From Chrysemys picta bellii (taxonomy: Eukaryota > Chordata > Testudines > Emydidae), in contig NC_088796.1 in NCBI RefSeq assembly GCF_011386835.1, positions 85,333,968 to 85,397,967 on the forward strand: 64,000 nt of DNA, written 5' to 3'. Positions 23,599-35,659 of the stretch are shown piece by piece. Positions within the stretch are counted from its first letter, which is position 1. Each line of letters begins with the position of its first letter. The notes beneath the pieces are model-generated. The model saw only the letters and a list, made by a program, of their open reading frames with translations. It did no database searches and was not told the origin of the DNA. A program made the translations under genes and the position numbers.

Positions 23599-25567
23599 TT
23601 TCTATAGGTTATTTTAAAACTAATTAGTTGAAAGAACCAACATTATTAATAAACTTGTATGTAGATCAACAAAATAAAGTAGCCAACCTATCTGTAAATA
23701 GGAGAATTTATTAATTAGGTTTGATTATTGATCGAATCAGTTACTGAACTGTTCCTGAAATTGGGATGGATTTGTATATTCCAAGAGGTCTTTTGGTAAA
23801 AAAATATTTATGATGTGGCCCAAGAATTTGGGTTTTTTTTGTTTGTTTGTGTGTGTGTGTTTAATATATACCAAAAGACATTACATTAAAATATGTACCA
23901 TTGATCTCTTAATATTCTAAAATAATGCAAATTATTCTTAGCCTTTTAAAATATTTAAACAAATTACAGAACAGATTATTCCATGCCTGGATGTAATGGA
24001 TATGGGAATGATTTGAAAATAAATACTAAAGAAGAAAGTTGACAGCCTGATAATAAAAAATAAATAAATAAAAGGAGACTTAGCAATCAGCTCAAAGGTC
24101 AGCATTTATACAGCTATAGAGGATGAGGTGGACATGTTATACATTCCTCCCAGGAAAAACAAATGTATTTCACTAGAATGGCTGAATATAGTAACAGAAA
24201 ACCTTTTTCCTTTCATGAAAAGTCTTTATGGACAGCTATGAGATAACCTGGATAGTGAGCCAGCCCAACAGCTACAGAACTACAGGTCCATGACCAGCGG
24301 CACAACCAGAATTTTCCTAAGGAGGAGGCCACAGCTCTCCCCATCCGACCTGCACCCAGCCCCAAGCTCCCTCCCCCATACGCAGCCCCACACACTCCAC
24401 CCTGCACCAAGCCTCAAGTTCTCCCCCATAACCAGTCCTGAGTGCTCTCATACTGTCTCTGCTCCCAGCCCTGTGCTCTCAACCCTGTACTCAGCTCCAC
24501 ACATGTTTTCCTCCTGCTGTCCCCCACTGATGGCCATGATCTTCCCCAAGTCAGACACAAGCTTTTTCCCAGGGAGGTGGTAAGGCTGAAGAGCTTCAAA
24601 CCCACAATAAGCCAATCCATTCTGGAAGCCTCAGACCCCATCCTCTTGCATTTCTGCTTCCCTAGGAAGCATCAACAGCCTGGATCCAATCCTCCCACCT
24701 TCATGGGAGTTGGAGGGTTCCCAGTACCCCTTGCTCTGCCTTTCTGCAGGGGCTAGAGGTGCCCATAAGCACCAGAAGAACTGTAAAGGTGGGGGAACCT
24801 AAGCAGGCACACAGGGTCTCAAACACTCAAATTTGGCCTGGTCACCCCCTGCCATGACAGATGGGTGACCAGGCCAAATATCCAGCTTTATTTGTGGCCT
24901 CAGTCCCCTCCCACTTGTCCCATGCTTGTGACAGAGCACTGCATGAAGAATTCAGAAACAAGCAACAAAATTATCTGTCTTGGGTGTGAATAAGGAAAAT
25001 GCTGGAGACCTTGACTGAGCTGCCTATAGGCAAGGAGGGGTTTGTATAGAAAAAGACATTGATGCCTTTGTCAAAACGAAACAAATCCTGGGCAGAGATC
25101 AATTCATTAATGTCACTCTGAATAATGATTTATTATGGTGTCTGTAGCAGAAGTTCCCTCGGACACTGCAAGCTGTTGCCTTAGAAATTGAGCCTCCCTA
25201 ATTAGCTAGCTGACATACAGGTGGATCATTCAAGATGGTGTACTATCTGGTCTGACTAATGCACAAAACAAGCATCAACCATGATGAAACTGGCAAAAAT
25301 AGATAAAAAAAGAACCCCCCCCCCAAAGAACAACAGTGGAGACAGCTGGTGCAGCAGGTCAATGCAGAAAAGCTCTAGGAGATAAATTGGCGCCAGCTCA
25401 CCCATTAAATACATATGGAATATGGTAACGAGTCGAGCATGCAGCAGAGATGAGTCCATATGTTTGTTTAAAAACTAAATACAGCACTGAATGAATATGT
25501 TGAGGAAGTGATATAATGGGGCACGGAAAGGGACAAAAAGGAGCAGCTTTCTAGGTATGTATGCAGT
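23599..25567. other. Non-coding sequence, one GC-richer block
   Basis: A (GT)n run is near 23840-23860 and AAAT repeats near 24054-24072. The segment 24290-24900 is GC-richer and opens short frames on both strands, none resembling a known protein; the pyrimidine-rich strand would read as low-complexity Pro/Ser-rich peptide. A C-run is at 25316-25324. Confidence 0.45.
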
Positions 25568-25720
25568 GTTGTTGTTGCCGTGTTGATCCCAGAATATTAG
25601 AGATACAAGGCGGGTGAGGCAATATCTTCTATTGGACCAACTTCTATTGGTAAGAGACACAAGTTTACACTGAGCTCTTTTTCAGGTCTGGTCTGTGTAA
25701 TCTTGAAAGCTTGTGCATAC
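25568..25720 (-). repeat. Penelope-like element 3' end, second subfamily
   Basis: The plus strand reads 'gttgccgtgttgatccca', then 'tattggaccaacttctattg', then 'gagctctttttcaggtctgg'. The order of these blocks parallels that in the PLE ends at 53385 and 26672 ('tagccatgttagtctggatc', 'gtattgaagcataagctttc', and so on), so I place it as a diverged sister subfamily. The orientation is inferred from that comparison. Confidence 0.5.
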
Positions 25721-25779
25721 TTAATTTTTAAAAAACAGCATCACAGAACGAAGCAGAATTCAAATCTGTTATCTGTTCT

Positions 25780-25880
25780 AAATTTAGACTCTGATGCTGC
25801 ATGTGCTTAGACACAATTATCTTTATGCACGTGAATAGTCCCATTGAATTCAATGGGTAAAGTGTCTCATTTGCCTAGGT
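25780..25880. repeat. Palindromic 'cattgaattcaatgg' family repeat
   Basis: Centred on 'cccattgaattcaatggg', a near-perfect palindrome, with 'gcacgtgaatag' to its left. It is the same type as 34081-34200. The arms are partly decayed. Confidence 0.5.
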
Positions 25881-26657
25881 ATTTGAACAATCCAGGCACT
25901 AGAGACAGCAGCTCTCAAGCAGGTTTTACCTTAATAAAATGATTTCTCCAATCTGAATTATAGCCTCTGTTGCCTAATTTGACCAAGAATGATATTTCAA
26001 AAGCGAGAGGTAGATGCTCTCTACCTGGCTGGATGCTGCTACTGTGGCCTAAACTCAATATAAAAAGGTCTGAGTATGTTACTTGTGTTGGAAAGCTGGC
26101 ATTATCTACCAAGTAGCATTTAAGGATAAAAAATGCAACCTGTCATGACCCTATAAATTTCAAGTCTAAGGGCTCTCTCTTCTGCTACAGAATTTGAGAA
26201 TAAATAATAGTGTTGGGTGTTTGAATTAACAATGATTCAAGACTGTCAATAACAGGCTCAAACAGAATTATTTAATCAAAGATTATTAATCAGAGATTAG
26301 TACAGCACAATACCGAAAGAATAGAAACATTACCTCCCTTGGAGTAAGGTAAAGAGCTGGCCTCTGTGTCTCTCCCCTTTGTGTCTGGTGAGATGCTAAC
26401 AATTTTGCATTCTTCAAGCTCGGTTTTAAGCCCTTATCTTTTATAGGGTGTGAGACGAAGAAAACCCGGTTGGTGGGTAGAATAAAAATTTTCCATGATC
26501 GATTTCACTGTAAATTTGACATGTTTGTTTACCTCATTACTTATTATTGGGAGAATAGTTGATATGTATATAAAATTAATATTCAAAAAGGGGACTAAAA
26601 GGATTAATATTTACTAATAGATACTAACTGGTGAACTGAATGGTTAATTTGATAAAC
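25881..26657. other. Non-coding sequence, weak LTR-like candidate
   Basis: From about 26211 ('tgttgggtgt') the minus strand carries a possible TATA-type block ('ccctataaaagataaggg', 26430-26452) and AT-rich poly-A-signal-like sequence near 26260-26280. I could not match a second terminus or a target duplication, so this remains only a candidate minus-strand LTR. Confidence 0.3.
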
Positions 26658-26669
26658 AGCATGAATGTT

Positions 26670-26878
26670 AAGTATCAGAGGGGTAGCCATGTTAGTCTGG
26701 ATCTGTAAAAAAGCAACAGAGTGTCCTGTGGCACCTTTAAGACTAACAGATGTATTGAAGCATAAGCTTTCGTGGGTGAATGCCCACTTCATCCGATGCA
26801 TCCGACGGAGTGGGCATTCACCCACGAAAGTTTATGCTCCAATACATCTGTTAGTTTTAAAGGTGCCGCAGGACTCTT
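26670..26878. mobile_element. Inverted pair of Penelope-like element ends inserted as one unit
   Basis: The left half (26671 to about 26797) is a PLE 3' end in minus orientation, starting 'gtatcagaggggtagcc'. The right half (about 26803-26878) is the same sequence in plus orientation, lacking its outermost 45 or so bases. Arms 26723-26790 and 26807-26874 are about 93% complementary with a 16-bp spacer. The pair is bounded by a 12-bp direct repeat agcatgaatgtt (26658-26669 and 26879-26890), so it entered in a single event. The stretch has no coding capacity; the open frames across it are an effect of the palindrome. Confidence 0.85.
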
Positions 26879-26890
26879 AGCATGAATGTT

Positions 26891-27399
26891 GGTGCTATTC
26901 AGCCAGCTAAGTAATATTTGATACTCAAATTCATGTTTACGCATCTGAGCTGCTGCTATTTGAAGCAGGAATGGACTGCAGTTTTTTCAAACCTCTCTCC
27001 ATTGCCAGAATAGTAGCTAACTGAGGAGAGATGCAGGTTTCCCAGGCACAAAGTAAAATTCCAAAACATATTGTATGGATAGTCACCTATGTAGGGAGAG
27101 CTATATTTATCCCCATAGACACAGCTTTCTAAATAACTTTGGGATTTTACTGTGTAAAAGTTAGATATCAATATCTAGTTCAAAAATTTCACACAAGCTT
27201 TTTCTAAGTGCCTTGTTATTAAAATAAGAGTATTCGTCCTATGTATAAAGTAGTCAAAATTCTTCCCTGTTCGTTTTACAACTGCTCAGAAAAATAAAAT
27301 CATAAGACTCCCAAATCTGCCAAATCTTGCTTTAAGCTAGAATTGAAAAAGGTGTCAGTCATTCGCTAAAGCTATGGCAGTGTCCTGCCTGAGAAGCAT
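26891..27399. other. Non-coding sequence
   Basis: AT-rich, with no recognised gene or repeat. Confidence 0.5.
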
Positions 27400-27600
27400 A
27401 ATATAGTGCTCTCTTAACCTCCCTCTTCAAGAAATTCCTCCTCCCCTCATCTCATTAGTGATCTCCACCTCTCCCTCCTGCCCTGATGTTTTATCCTATG
27501 TTTTCTCTTGTGGTTGTTTCTCCTATCTTATCTAGATTATGAACTCTTTAGTGCATGACAATATCTATAGCTATGGACCAGATCTTGGCCTTGCTGCAAA
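27400..27600 (+). repeat. Old L2-like LINE 3' region
   Basis: The phrases 'cctccctcttcaagaaattc' and, further on, 'tatgaactctttagtgcatg' have the order and wording of an L2-type 3' region (Cys/Ser/Phe-rich coding end, then the 'gaactctttagggcaggga' tail). It is heavily decayed. Confidence 0.4.
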
Positions 27601-29789
27601 ACTGAGGTGACCCAAATCAACCCTAAAGCTAGGGAATCAGGAAGAATGTGGCAGAACCATCCAGACTCCTGAATTCCAGTCCAGTGTCTTAAGTACAAAA
27701 CAGTTCATTTTGCAGACCTGTCATATCCTGCATTCTAAAAATTCTAAATAATTTCCATATATAAATATACACACACATACATACTGTTTTTCAGCATCTG
27801 TGATGTCTACAGTGATGTCTACAAACCTTTGGAAGTTTGGGTTGTTAACCAGCTTGTGCTCCCTTTACTGGATGACTGGAATCAGAGGGAAATACCTTTC
27901 CCCAGCAATTTGCTAGGTATCTACTTTGGATTATCTGTTTCTGAAGCATCAAGTACAGGCCACTGCCAGATGCAGGGTACCAAACTATGTTGTTGTGTCA
28001 TAAGTGTATCAATTTCTACATCCCTATAAAACAAAAATATTACAGAATAATCTATAAACAGTGGGTAGTGTATCCTTGTATTTATTTACAGTAAGAGAAT
28101 GTTTTGTTTGTTTTTAAAATGTATATTTAGAAGCCAGAGAACTGTCTCCAACCAAATTACAGATCTTTCAGTGTAAATCAGATCTGTGATTTAATTTAGT
28201 TGATATTAGTCATGTTTTGTTTCTCTTCTGCTTTTCATTACATTTCTTCTTATTTTAGTGCTTTAACACAGGCCCTTAAGGGCTATTTCTTTCTACTGGC
28301 TTCCATGCTGGTCCTTTTTTCCCCTGTAAGGTTCTTTATTCAGTACCTTGTAGTTTTTTGTTTTTTTTTTCTCTAAAACAGCATTTAAAGAATTATCCAA
28401 CAAAATATTGTGACTCATATGTTCACTAACTGGTACATGATAGTTGCAATATTTGAAAAATATTTTGCCAATAAGTTATTCAACATATTTCAGTTTTTTC
28501 ACTACTTTCCCAGATCTACATGACAATTTTAGATCATTATTTGTCATGATGGCATTTCCCCTATTTTATATACAACTGCAAATCATTAACTGTATTAATT
28601 CTTACCGTTTTTTTATTTCAATTCAAATAATGTATTTTTGTTATGTCAGATAACAAGTAATGATATTTGGTAACGTTGTGAAAGTTAGGAGTGTCTCAGT
28701 GAATATTCTAAGACTAGAAAGTCAATTGCAAAAGCAGTCACACAAAAGTTGATGGCCATTAAAATGACAACCTGTTCCCTGGCAATGAAGAGGTTAAGGA
28801 ATGAAATAGATGAATAAATCTCATGACCTACTCTGACAAAGGGCATACAATACCTGCAATTATTTCTTCCTTAAAATGTTTAGTGTAGTCATTGTAGCAT
28901 CCCCAGATAATTGTATGTTTTACTTTCAAAGTTTCATTTGTGAAATGCATAATACATTAGTATAAATAGATCTAAGGCTTTTAAAAGCTGTTTCACTGAA
29001 ATGTAGGAGTTCTTAGATGGGTGGTTCTTTGATCTACTTAACACCTGAAACAATAAATGTTTACATGAAGGCTGTGTTCATAAATTGAAGTAACTGTAAA
29101 AACTAAATCCACCTCCTGACTGACTTCAGAAATAATAGAAGGTCTGAACAGGTCTACAAAAAATAATAGCACCTCCAAATATGGAGTAAACATCTCATTG
29201 AAAAGGTACAGAGATAAGGTATATTTTATATATCTCTATTCGTGGATTACCCCTAAAATACAGCCCTATATATAAAATACAGATCTATATTTTGAGATCT
29301 GTCTATGTCAAACAGGTATTGAGAATATGCAGAAGGAGCTATTGATATGTTGAAAAGCTTCCTTGTGAAATGATTCCTAAAGGATTATCTATTATTATAC
29401 TTCTGGACATGATGGTGTACTTCTCTGGCGTTTCATGAGCCTTGAGCATATATAAGAAGTCATTTCACAATCTTGAGAGGCATCTTTTCAAGTTGGGGGG
29501 AAATTTCCTATTTCTGCTCAACTAAGATTTTTATGACCTTTATTTTGGGAGTGGCCACATTTTTTTCATGCCATCATAAGTATATATTCAACACACCAAA
29601 TTATCCATTGCTATCTTCATGACTCTGCCTGTTCTTAGAGCATTTCCTTTGGCGGTAGCTCCTCTCCTTTCTCACTCTCCATGGGAATACCTGAGAACTC
29701 TATCCTTCACTTAATTCCTGGCTGACCACCTATGCTCATGACTCTTACTTTTACCTCCTCATTGGCCCTTCCTCTCTAGTTCCACACTT
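27601..29789. other. AT-rich non-coding sequence
   Basis: Short T-runs (28353-28369) and no recognisable coding frame or repeat. Nothing stands out. Confidence 0.5.
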
Positions 29790-30475
29790 CAGACTGTCTG
29801 TCTGATGTATCCAGACTTTGACACCTATATTGCTTACCTCCAATCTGCCCAAAACACGTAGGGCTACTTTGGGCCATCCGAGTATTGCAAAGCAGCTTTA
29901 GCTGTGGCCAAGATCAATTATATTGACCAGACCATGCTGTTGCCTCTTTCTGAATTTTCTATTGAATTTCCTTTATCCACTACATCAACTTTAAATTTCT
30001 CTCTACCCTTAAGGCCCCACAGAACTCTGTTCCACCCTACATCTTGGTTACTGTATTTCACCACATCCCACTTTACTCTTATGGTAGTCTCAACACTCCA
30101 TTAATTTATTTTCCCAGTCTGGTCTCCATGCCTCCTTCCTTTCTGCCCCCTACTCATGGAGTGACTTCCAATTCTCATGCCCCAAGTTTCTACTCACTTC
30201 TCTTTCAGATACCTCCTAACAAGTCACTTTTTCTACTGATTATGCAAACACTAACCCATCTTCAATACAGTCTTTGTCCCAAAGTCATATTAGCAGTGAA
30301 GTGAGTTAAGTCAGAATAAACCCAAAATATACAATTCAGCAATATAAAATCTACTGAAAACTTCCTCCTCTGGGTTTCCCATGCATTTTATTTTCTCCAT
30401 AGCTTTCAGATGGTAAGCTCTTTGGGGTAGGGACTCTTTGTTTGTTTTTTTGTTCTGTGCACATAGTTGACTTTT
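29790..30475 (+). repeat. Old L2-like LINE 3' region, longer copy
   Basis: From about 29990 the sequence follows the style of the L2 3' coding end ('cccctactcatggagtgact', 'ctcttt-cagatacctcct') and finishes with 'ggtaagctctttggggtagg' at 30412-30431, a well-known ending of this class in amniotes. Frames are broken throughout. Confidence 0.45.
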
Positions 30476-30739
30476 GATTTCAGTGGATTATGATGATCAT
30501 TAGGTTATATTTTTCTGGAAAAATTTTTATTTGCATGTATTGTATCTCATTTTTAGTTCAATATATTTCATTGTTTTTATTCATATCATGCTTATTATAT
30601 TAGGAATTCTAGGTTACAGTTTCATTTTACACTTGCCCACACTACTGGGCCTTCAGCTATTCTGGTATGTCTATTCTGTATCTTCTATTGAAACTGTTCC
30701 ACGATGTGTAAATAATTGAATGTGCATTGGGCCAGAGAG

Positions 30740-30895
30740 AGAGAGAGAGAAAATGACTGACTATTCCAGTAGTTAGGGAGTCACCTTAGGGGTGGGAAAC
30801 CCAAAATCCCTTTTCTACATGAGGCAGAGGGTGGAATTGAACTCTGGAACTCTAATCACTGAGCTAAAAGTTATAGGATAAGCTGCCTGAAAGCT
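30740..30895 (-). repeat. tRNA-derived SINE
   Basis: On the minus strand, from about 30870, an A-box-like 'tagctcagtgattagag' is followed 12 bases later by a B-box-like 'gagttcaattccaccc', the internal RNA polymerase III promoter layout of a tRNA. The body that follows is not tRNA-like and ends near a (TC)n run (30735-30751). It is therefore a SINE or tRNA-derived repeat, not a functional tRNA gene, because no cloverleaf 3' half is preserved. Confidence 0.55.
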
Positions 30896-31234
30896 GCCAC
30901 CTCCTCCCATATGTATAGTTCAACAATGTCTCAGGTATGTATCTTCGGGAGTGAATTCACAGCTAAGAATGCCAAGCAGAGAAAGATACCTCCCTCTGGG
31001 ACTTAGGCACCTAATGCTGTTTGAGGGGCAGGGATTAGGCCACATCTTTCACTTTGATATTTTGACATTTGGCTGCTTTTGTATATCCCCTTATTTAGGC
31101 ACCTAACTCTCCACAGGCACTGTATCAGGAGCCTGAGCACCTGACTTGGAATTGTGGATTTCACTGGGAGGCAAGGTGCCTAGAAGTTAGGCTTTGCAAT
31201 GCTCAGTGCCCTAGTGTCAAAGTATCTATGTGAA

Positions 31235-31300
31235 TCTAGACCTAAGTGACTTCCCAAGGTCACACAGTAAATCTGTGGAAAAGCACAAAATTCAACCTAT
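31235..31300 (-). repeat. MIR SINE fragment
   Basis: The plus strand 'aagtgacttcccaaggtcac' followed by 'acagtaaatctg' is the reverse complement of the MIR tRNA-related/CORE border. Only this short core is visible. Just upstream (30985-31230) are 'ttaggcacctaa' words of another turtle repeat type. Confidence 0.5.
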
Positions 31301-34080
31301 GTTAGCTGGATTGATAAATCTGAGGACTGAAGCAGAACAGGTTTAGCATGTTTTCTTTTTTCTATGCAAAGGAAAAGTACAGCATGGACCACAGTAGTAT
31401 AGGCTTCCTTGCGCTGCTCATGAAATGTGCTACAACCCTGTTCTGCAGGAATGAGTCTTAATACCCATTAGTTCTTCTACTGTTCTTCTGAAATTACCAA
31501 TTAATGCAATTTGAGACGGTAATTCATGTAATATGCATGCATGTGTCCACTAGAACCTGGATTGTAATCACCAACTCATTTTGTAGTGAGGTTTGACTGA
31601 TCTGCTTGTTTACATTTTCTTTAGTACATTTCTGTTTATTTCAGAATAAGTTTTGAAGTATAATAAGTCAGCTGTAAGGCACTCTGCCCTCCCGGCATTC
31701 AGCCAGTGGAGGAGACACTGGTGAAGTATCAGTGCATCACCAAATCTGAAAAGAAATCACATGACAGAATCAACCTTGTTTGTCTTATCATAGTTATAAT
31801 AAAAATAGTGGGTAAGTTGATGGGGTACAACAGTACAGGTTTCAAATAACTTGCTCTGCTTGAAATTCAATGACCTGGCTTTGTTGATATAAATTAAAAT
31901 AATTTCAGTTGGTTTAGTATATGAAGCAGCCATTAACCATAATCACAGATCATAAAATAAGCCTGGGTGTAGTTCTGCTACTGTATTGATGAAGTCAGAA
32001 TAACTTCATACCATTCTCTCACTTTGTCTTTCTCTTTGAAAATTTGCAAATTCGTTCAGGTAGTCTAAGTTAGATGTGTATTGTTTGTAGAAAAAATGAT
32101 AACCAAACAAAGACAGTGCTAAATTTACTTTACATTCATTCCCTTTTAAAAAATAGTATATTTATTACTGGAACAAGAGTAATATGGAAGTTTTCTGACA
32201 GAAAACTATTGGAAAAAATGTGTAGATGCACACAGAGAAGAGTAAGAAAAAATAGTAGCTGCTAAGGTTGTTTGTACAGATTTCTAATGATTTTTTAAGA
32301 GTTTACTTTTTGATCATTACAAACAGGAAAGTTAGTCTCAAACTGAACATAAAAACTGACAAAGACTGCATGACTCAACATAAAGCTACAAACCTAAGAG
32401 AATCATAAAATGTGAGAGACCCTATATAAAAGGATAAACAAAATATTTGTATTCTCTGCCAACTCTGTGCATAAAGTTCTGGTCAGCAGAAAAACATATC
32501 TTGCAAGTAAGCCCTCAAAAAAAAAAAGTTCAATGATAACTAAAGATGATATTCTATCAAAAGGTCGTGTCATTTGTTGATATACTATTTTTATTGGATT
32601 TGAAATATAGTTAGCTGAGATTCCCTTGGGCTTTATATTTTGATACAATGGGGTGTATTTGTATAAGCGAGCATATATGCATTATACTGCTGTCAGCAAC
32701 TAGAGAAGAAACGAGTATCGGTTGCTTCTTGTTGCAGGCAGTTTTGACAGCTATATGAAACAGGCAGAAACAAATGCCTTCTATGAATCTAAAAATAATT
32801 CCTCACTAAATTAGTGATGGCTTTATCTTGTAGTACACTGTTGTCATTATACTGAGTTTTATCAATATTTCTAAGTTGATAATATTTGTAGTACCTTTTT
32901 AAAAAAAAAAAGGCAATGTATTTCAAAAGTGAAGATAGTCAAGGCAGATTGGTTTCACAAACCCAAGTCCTGCTTGCATCTGCTCACATAAAATAAAAAC
33001 AAACATTTATGCCATGGGAATAATGAAAAATTCCTCTGACATGCTCTATGCTGTTGGCACCAATATCAGCAATTCATTGTGTTCATGTCACAACCAAAGA
33101 GGAAATGTAAACTGCTTCTGACAAAATAAAAACCTGCCTGAATGCCTCTCAGCCAAAACTCAACTTATCCAAACATATTTTTTTGTTTGAAAAAAGTTCC
33201 GTACATTTATCTGCATCCCTGGATCTCACATTTTTGTCAGAAACAAATATTATATATAAAATATTAGACTATATTGGGCTAGTTCATGGCATGAGGGTGA
33301 TGTGGAGTCACCAGGTAGGCTGTAGCTGAGGCAAGTACAATGTCTTATGGGGCTTCTCCATGCACATGTGGTGATGGAGGGGGGCAGGGAAAAGTGCAGT
33401 CTGCTTCATCACTACAAGCGATGTTTTCTTGGTCAAGGCAGTATTAGTGCTCGTTAAGATTAAAAGTAATTAGAGATAAGGGATGAGGAAGAAGGTAAGT
33501 AGCAAAAAAGCATAAGGTCAAGGACAACCCAGGGAGGAGATGTAGATAAATGGGGTCTTATCGTAGAAGAGACCCACCAGTTACGGAGTAGCTTGATAAG
33601 CAAGAAAGAGGAACAATGGAAAGAAAGAGACTAGATACCTGTAAAACTATGCAGGAGATCCAGAAGGTTGGAGTAACTCTGTGTCAAAGGCTGGACTGAG
33701 ATTGAATAGAATGAGAAAGTAGGAGGCGCTGTCAACAGCAGAAAGGAAAACAATACAGAGTAGAATGTTTTCTGTACTCCATAGTCCGAGAGAAATCAGA
33801 TAGAAATAGGTTCAGATATATGGTTGTATGAGAGAAGGCTATATCCTCAAGAACACCTGTATATGTACTCTAAAATAAGGATAAATTAATCCTTCTAACT
33901 ACTTACTTCAGTCCTTTGCCATGTTTTGAAAACTAATTCAGCCACAGAAATAGAGTGATCAACCACTAACAACTCAATACCATTTTCAGGTAAAACTAAC
34001 ATTATTGTAGCATTCATATAAGACTTGTACTTAGAATGTACTTGGAATGTGGAATACAGTGATAATTATTGAGCTCTTAG
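31301..34080. other. Non-coding sequence
   Basis: An A-run is at 32518-32527 and another at 32899-32911. The purine-rich block 33480-33760 reads oddly uniform but has no coding frame. No gene or firm repeat is recognised. Confidence 0.45.
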
Positions 34081-34200
34081 GCCCTGATACAACAAAGTAC
34101 TTAAGCATGTGTTAACTTTAGGCTTCTGACTAGTCTCATTGATTTCAATGGAATGACTCACCTACTTAATTAGGTTCATGCTTAAGTACCTTGCTAAATC
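34081..34200. repeat. Palindromic repeat, best copy of its family
   Basis: The left arm 'caacaaagtacttaagcatg' pairs with the right arm 'catgcttaagtaccttgct' (34178-34196). The centre 'cattgatttcaatg' (34138-34151) is itself self-complementary. Folded, the 120 bases form one long interrupted hairpin. This is a MITE-like foldback family with partial copies at 25780, 48140, 21140, 6940, 7535, 37590 and 51615. Confidence 0.6.
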
Positions 34201-35066
34201 CACAATCTTAATAACATCTGTATTCAAACCAAGTCCCCATAAAATGTCAGCTCCTATTTTGATATTTTTGAACCATTCTAGTTTGGCTCAGGCAGCAACA
34301 CTAATTCTGTTCCTGACCAAAGATCAGGTGCTTGATGTGCAGCTGGCTTAAAGGAGGAGGCCAAGTGGAAACCCAATAACAGCCAGGTCATTTCAGTTCA
34401 ACACTAGAATATCATAAAAGCCTGTACTACAAACAAAACACACATTAACTGGCCACATGGATACTATATTTACCTGCTTCTTGGCGTCTAGAGGTGAAGC
34501 ATAAGTAAAATTGATGGTATCTGCCTTCCTTAGATCCATATGACCTTCCTTGCCATTTTATATTGAAATATTGGGAAAGTAAATTTGTAAAGTGAGTTAT
34601 CTCACCACAAGTGCAATAGTCACAGCACTCTTAATACAAAGAGGGGCAGGCTCCAGAGAACTGTAAACATGTTATAAAGCAATAGAGCATTCAATAATTC
34701 ATGTTTAACCAGAAGAAGGTTTAATTTAGCATGGACAATAACAAAAAATAACATTGTGATGCCTCCCACCTGTGAGGGAATGAGTGGAACATTCTTAATC
34801 AGATACTTACAAAAGTGACTCATTAGAACTCTGGTTGATAACAGATTAGCTGGGCAATTTTGAGATCCCTGGTTAGTACAAACGTCTGTAAATTTCATTA
34901 AAACATCCAACCATGATGATTCTGTTTTATTGGGGTTCTTGTATGTTGGTTTCACAGCTGAGAGACTTGGGATGAGCACTTGGGCTACTAGAATATGTGT
35001 TTCTGGCCTTTGTATTTACTCTCAAAGTACTGGGGACAGGAATAGAAGAATTATCTTGTCCTCTTA
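34201..35066. other. Non-coding sequence
   Basis: A 119-codon frame on the minus strand (34620-34979) has no recognisable domain, an odd composition and no partner exon. I treat it as chance. Confidence 0.45.
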
Positions 35067-35377
35067 AAGTTTATCTTCACTGCAACAATTAGCTTGAGTT
35101 AGTACACTTAAGTCTTACTCCACTGGAGCTAGCCTAGCTTAAAGGAGAGCAACCACACCATGAAACAACTCTCAAGTGAGATAAGAGTGACTAGATTAGC
35201 AGTTGAGGATGAGTTGTATGTCGAGCTGCTGTAGTCCCACTACATTACTAGCTCAAGCTTCAACACTCACTCTCCTGCCCACTCCCAGCTAGACATTTGT
35301 GTGTAGATGGGAGTCGGGTTAGGGGCAAAACTTGAATCATAGCTTGAATCATAGCTAACTGTAGTGAAGATAAGCCC
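35067..35377. mobile_element. Harbinger-like MITE with TTA target duplication
   Basis: The left end 'aagtttatcttcactgca' and the reverse complement of the right end 'gggcttatcttcactaca' match at 14 of 18 positions, with further similarity inward ('acaattagctt' versus 'acagttagcta'). The element is flanked by TTA on both sides (35064-35066 and 35378-35380), the usual PIF/Harbinger duplication. It is 311 bp and non-coding. A tandem 'gcttgaatcata' doublet lies near 35330-35353. Confidence 0.5.
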
Positions 35378-35659
35378 TTAGAGTTCATGGATAAGCCCAA
35401 TATTTACTGATAATTTAACAAAAAACATTATACTTAATCTCTACAATAATGTGTATATATATAAACAAAAAAGAGAAAAAACAGGGGAGAAAGAAAAGTC
35501 ATCACACACAAGGATAAAGCAATGTTCATGGAAAAATGCAAAATACATTAAATTTGTCTAGATATTCTTTGAAGACTCACAGGAATTTGAAAGTTTTAGT
35601 TAAAGACAGAAGTTATGATGCTGTGGGTCAGATTTTGGCACGCTTATTTACATTTAGTA

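Noticed and set aside
30840..30890. tRNA gene on the minus strand
   Set aside because: A- and B-box-like motifs are present but the rest of the cloverleaf is absent, so it is a tRNA-derived repeat.
34620..34979. 119-codon minus-strand frame
   Set aside because: No recognisable family, odd composition, no splice context or neighbour supporting a gene.
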